Source of the DNA: Hypsibius dujardini
Taxonomy: Eukaryota > Tardigrada > Eutardigrada > Parachela > Hypsibiidae
Assembly (NCBI GenBank): GCA_001579985.1
Contig: LRSR01001015.1
Span: forward strand, 1-25,821
Direction: 5' to 3'
Length of the DNA: 25,821 nucleotides
Program-made: the position numbers and the translations under genes
Notes under the pieces: model-generated
What the model was told of the DNA's origin: nothing
Seen by the model: the letters and a program-made list of their open reading frames with translations, nothing else
Database searches by the model: none
Shown: positions 22,183-25,821 of the stretch, in pieces
Numbering within the stretch: position 1 is the stretch's first letter
How the letters are laid out: each line of letters starts with the position of its first letter

Positions 22183-23641
22183 ATGAGTTTCAGCAAGAGC
22201 ACTCCCAAACCGGAGATGAAGTCGTTCGTGACGGAGAGCGAGCTGGAGGAGAAGCGGCAGGTGCGCCAGGCAGAATGGGAAAAGGTCCGGAAAGCCGATC
22301 AACCGCTTGGTTCGTACTTCATTTTTTGCTTTAAACCCGCAGTGTATAAATGTACAATCATTATCACAAAAAATCCTTCGCATGCAGTGTTGTTGGTTTT
22401 TTAGCTATTCCGTTCCGCTCAGCTAACAATCAATCAGTCATCAATCAACTTCATCAATCAATCAATCAACTATATTAAAACTACAACTATACTTTAGCAC
22501 GGTGTAAAAGTTCCTGTTTTTTAGAGTGCCCAGAGATACCGTTGGATAATCGGACGCTGTTCGATCGGCTCCGAGAGCAGAAGCTCAAGGACGAAGAGGA
22601 AAAAGAAGAGGCGAAAAAAATGAGTAAGTGTTGGCCTTGCGATATCGGGAGAAGTCTCGCAATATTCGAGCACGAATTCTGTGTTTTACGCGATACGTTG
22701 ATTGGCCGATTAGCCGATTGGCATTCCTTACCGCAGAGCTCGAACTTCTTTTGTAGAAAATTTTGTGCGCGGTCTGGAAAGTGACGAAGTGGAATTCTTG
22801 GATTACGTGGATGATATTTACACAAAAAGGGAGCGCGATAAACTGGAGCAAGAACGAGCGGTGTTGAAAGAGTTCAAGATAAGTTTCTACTACACGAGCT
22901 CTCGATTCAAGACAAGATCTGTAGCGGCTGAAAGGAGTGGTCAAGCCGATAGACCGAGTGACAGAGAGATAGTGAGACAGACAGACAGGCATACAAACGA
23001 GCAGACATGGAGACAGACAGACAGACAGATAGACGTCAGGTTACCGGTTAGTCAGATAGGCAGAAACATTGAGACAATCAAGCAGACCGATGAAAGAAGC
23101 GGAAAACATAAAAGTGGCAAGCATGTAAAAGAAATATAGCAATTCCTAGACAAAGGGATAGGTACGCATTACACACACAGACCAAGACGTACAATTTACA
23201 GGTTAGTCCCGAATTCTAACCAATTTTTGTGTGTTTACGACAGTGTAGCAGCCATGAACACATCCGGTACATCCGGCCTACTTGTGTCGCCTGCAACGAT
23301 AAATTCGAAGAGGAAGGAAGCGCCGGGCGCGGATTCATCCTCGAAGAAGAAAACCCAAAAAGATCTCCTCGCATCGGTTATCCGCGTCAAGAGGTACCGC
23401 TACAATCATTTCATTTCATTACATAGTAAATGACATATCATATGTACCAGCATCCAGCAATCTCGTTCAGACTCGTGTGAGCGTCTCGTTCGATTGCAGA
23501 ACCGACTCTCAAAGTGAAGAATCCTCTTCTACCTCGGACGCAAAACCTACACCTGCTGCTGTCCTTTCACCAAAAGACGCAGCACCATCTAAATTGGGGT
23601 TGTTGGTGGCGTACGGCAGCAGTGGATCCGATTCTGATTGA
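22183..23641 (+). CDS. PSME3IP1: PSME3-interacting protein (FAM192A/PIP30 family), 5 exons
   Basis: Nuclear protein that in mammals binds the PA28gamma (PSME3) proteasome activator; its N-terminal domain is shared with yeast splicing factor Fyv6. Exons are 22183-22309, 22525-22623, 22757-22882, 23249-23393 and 23500-23641, with phases 1, 1, 1, 2, giving 212 aa (human 254). The N-terminal FAM192A/Fyv6 domain shows KSFVTESELEEKR, RQAEWEKVRKADQP, ECPEIPLDNRTLFDRL and NFVRGLESDEVEFLD. The middle is a charged helix (DKLEQERAVLKEFK), then KDLLASVIRVKR. The tail SKLGLLVAYGSSGSDSD matches the conserved acidic C-terminus that is a CK2-type target in the human protein. The exon-3 donor (ATAA|GTTTCT) is weak, but it is the only one that keeps phase with acceptor tgtag at 23248. 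Intron 3 carries a CAGA tract and intron 1 CAATC repeats (22427-22469). Confidence 0.93.
22974..23032. repeat. CAGA tract in PSME3IP1 intron 3
   Basis: Interrupted CAGACAGA, in the sense orientation of the transcript. Exon 3's frame can be read on through it, but the family match ends at 22882. Confidence 0.75.
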
Positions 23642-23900
23642 GATACTGGAATGCTTTTAAGGCATTATATCTGTGATAAGTTTCGTTTGTTTTATGGCTT
23701 GTTTAGGGTTCACTTTGTTTCAGTTTCACACTACTGCCTAAAGCATCCAGTCTGGATGATCCAAATTTCAGACAGACCGATCAAGCCGAAAATGCACACA
23801 CAAGAACTTTTTACAATTGACGCAGATGTGCAAGAACAACTGTAAACTTGCAGTCTAAAGTAAATATCCTTCCCAAAAATCCGAGTTCATATCAGCAGCA

Positions 23901-24697
23901 TCAGTTGTGCTTCACCTTGAACTTATACGGCTGAACTGGGAGCTCCCCAGGCGGTTTCTCGTCGTAGTTGCCCGAGAACTCCGCTTCGTGCTCGTCGTTC
24001 GGCTTGCCGCGGTTGTGGTTCTTATGCCAGTAGGCGATCCACTCGTCCTTACGTTTCTCGCGACGCGCAAAGTAGTGCGGATACTGTGCCTTCTCCAAGG
24101 GCGCCCACGAATCGAGAATCTGCGGGGAAATGGGAATTTTAATCGGCCATCCCATCGGGCGATAAGTGACGCAGGGCATAGAAAAAAGAATTGCCGCCCG
24201 CAACTCACCCAATCCGGAAGAACCGGCTGTCGGGCGTAGGCACTGCCACCGGGAGAATATTGGACTGTGTGTGCAAAAGAAAACAGAATGGAATTGAGTT
24301 GAGCAGTTAAGTACTAACAAACTGGAAAATGCTAAGGTTCCAGTACGAATGACACAGGCACACCTATAATGGCGGCTCGTGGTGATCATATAAAACTCGA
24401 TTCAAACCTCACTGATATACTTCTACAGATATGAATCAACATCAGGAATTAAATTAGATCTCAATTTGAAAAAATCGGAGCTCTGGCACTGTAATTTAAT
24501 TTAAAATCATATAATATCAAGGTTAAAAAAAAAATTTAGTTTGAATCAACTACAAGGAAACTAATGTAAAAAAACCCAGATTTCAAGTACCACAAATTAT
24601 CTTTTAAATTTATCCAGATCTAAATTCTAAACGAACAACACCAGAATGGTCATGGTACAGTAAAATTCACACCCATAGTATAAAGAGACCGAAGTTG

Positions 24698-24728
<31 letters not shown>

Positions 24729-25443
24729 GCGTTTTTTGACATTCTCTTGTATTCAGTATTCGCTTCGCTGAGATCGCTGCTGTCTTAAATCACAATGATA
24801 TCTCTGCATGCATATACATCTCGAAGATGTTATCGATAAACAAATTAACTCAATAAGGTCATCCTTGGCGTGCATGCGTGAAATGTTTTTAATTATGAAT
24901 AACCTATGCAGTAATTGATTGATTGATTGATTTGATCGCCTACGTTCTGATTCCAAAACTCTAGCGACGAAAGCCAATCCAGCTCATTCAAAACGAGCTC
25001 ATTGCATCTCCTCGCGTGCAATCGACCTAGTGGTTGCGAGAAGACATAAACTTACACTGAAACGGAAACGGACTTTGATTCATAAACAACTCCTCCTCTC
25101 CGTCAATCACCATTTTTTGCGCTTTCCGCATGTCCAACTCCTTCGCCGCGTCATCGAACCGCGCACGCATCACCACAGCGCGGTAGCGATATTCCGGCCT
25201 TGAAAAAGAAAAGAACAGGTAGTGAAATCCCGCAAAACATCAAGGGAAGATATCCATTGAGAGGCATACAACTTGACACAGGACAGCCTTTTCGATGTCC
25301 CGTTTTGAGTGACTGACGTCGTGAAGGAACGTTGCTCACCTGTTTACAATGTACGATTCCAGCAACCTGAGGGACTTCTTGTACAGCGAGCAAACACGCT
25401 CGCGGTGAGAAACGGCACGAGTGGTCAAGAAATTCGTGGCCAT
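23901..25443 (-). CDS. NDUFB9: NADH dehydrogenase (ubiquinone) 1 beta subcomplex subunit 9, 4 exons
   Basis: Accessory LYR-family subunit of mitochondrial complex I (B22), in the membrane arm. Exons are 25443-25340, 25198-25056, 24264-24209 and 24119-23901, with phases 2, 1, 0, giving 173 aa (human 179). Exon 1 has the LYR-type helix (VCSLYKKSLRLLESYIVNR; Lys22 replaces Arg, as in human). Exon 2 has YRYRAVVMRARFDD and EEELF. The 56-bp exon 3 has YSPGGSAYARQ. Exon 4 has the family hallmark DSWAPLEKAQYPHYFARRE and a tail richer in His, Asn and Lys than in human. The ATG at 25443 gives MATNFLTTRAVSHRERV, fitting the family start. Upstream 25444-25821 shows no gene and should be its promoter. PSME3IP1 converges on it with 259 bp between stops. 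Confidence 0.95.
24265..25055. other. NDUFB9 intron 2, AT-rich with GATT tetranucleotides
   Basis: The largest NDUFB9 intron. It has (GATT)7 at about 24699-24727 and a shorter GATT run at 24916-24932 on the plus strand. No coding potential seen. Confidence 0.75.
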
Positions 25444-25821
25444 AGTCGGCGGATTTCCAGAATAAATTCCAACGGGATGTGGGGTTTTTTACAGTGAAAA
25501 AAATGGGCCAGCTGATAGATACGACAGGATGATGATACGTTCGCACGCTTCCAAACCTACGAATCTATACGACTAAGCGGAACAACGCCTTTGTCTATAT
25601 CTCACCAATCACAAATGTCTAAACCGCCCTTTCTGCCTTGTCATCCAATTAGGGAGACGTGCATGCGCAGACCGGATTTCGCAATGCGGATTCAAAATTC
25701 CGAGGCAAGCAGCAAAGCGAAATTTTCATTTGAGGTCTTCGCAAGTCGCAACTTTTTTCCGCGACCAGTTTATTCGTTCTCCCTTTTTACTTTTGCTCAT
25801 CATTTATTATTCGCTCGCTCC
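25444..25821. other. NDUFB9 upstream sequence to window end
   Basis: No gene recognised on either strand. A pyrimidine-rich end (about 25775-25821) has no assigned role. Confidence 0.4.

Noticed and set aside
22879-22886. AT-AC (U12-type) donor ATAAGT at the end of PSME3IP1 exon 3
   Set aside because: It does not match the U12 donor consensus (ATATCCTT), and a GT donor three bases on gives correct phase.
22883-23139. Extension of PSME3IP1 exon 3 through the CAGA repeat
   Set aside because: The match to the family ends at LKEFK, and downstream exons 4-5 match the conserved tail in the correct phase.

Overview
This is eukaryotic nuclear DNA from an animal, most likely an invertebrate. Every gene is split by short GT-AG introns. 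The protein set is metazoan: a PDGF/VEGF-like secreted factor, cytosolic thiolase, RpL23A with an insect-style lysine/alanine-rich head, a PSME3-interacting protein, and two nuclear-encoded mitochondrial proteins. Intergenic and intronic DNA is full of CTGT/CAGA and CAAT/ATTG tetranucleotide tracts and small inverted-repeat elements. I cannot place the organism below invertebrate level; an arthropod or related ecdysozoan is a guess. Exon models come from reading splice sites and homology by eye. In each modelled gene the exon phases add up exactly.

Layout, left to right. 181-4749 (minus): at least four in-phase exons of a large disordered, proline- and repeat-rich protein that I do not recognise; it probably runs off the left edge. 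4750-7566: no gene seen, microsatellites. 7567-10465 (minus): cytosolic acetyl-CoA acetyltransferase (thiolase), five exons. 10466-11829: ACAT2 upstream DNA and a small inverted-repeat element. 11830-14237: a pogo/Tigger-type DNA transposon with 44-bp identical terminal inverted repeats and a five-exon transposase broken by one stop codon. 15485-17573 (minus): a five-exon PDGF/VEGF-like growth factor whose introns hold three hairpin elements. 18238-19618 (plus): ribosomal protein L23a. 19942-21507 (minus): mitochondrial ribosomal protein S23, tail-to-tail with RpL23A. 22183-23641 (plus): PSME3IP1/FAM192A. 23901-25443 (minus): complex I subunit NDUFB9.

The genes do not form a pathway. RpL23A, mRpS23, PSME3IP1 and NDUFB9 form a compact housekeeping block with alternating orientation: RpL23A/mRpS23 and PSME3IP1/NDUFB9 converge, and mRpS23/PSME3IP1 diverge.

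The most interesting items are the intron-bearing pogo transposase whose introns are CAATC-rich, the growth factor lacking both residues normally used for inter-chain disulfides, the 20-bp palindrome-cored repeat array in the mRpS23/PSME3IP1 divergent promoter, and the strong bias of intronic CAGA tracts towards the transcript sense strand.
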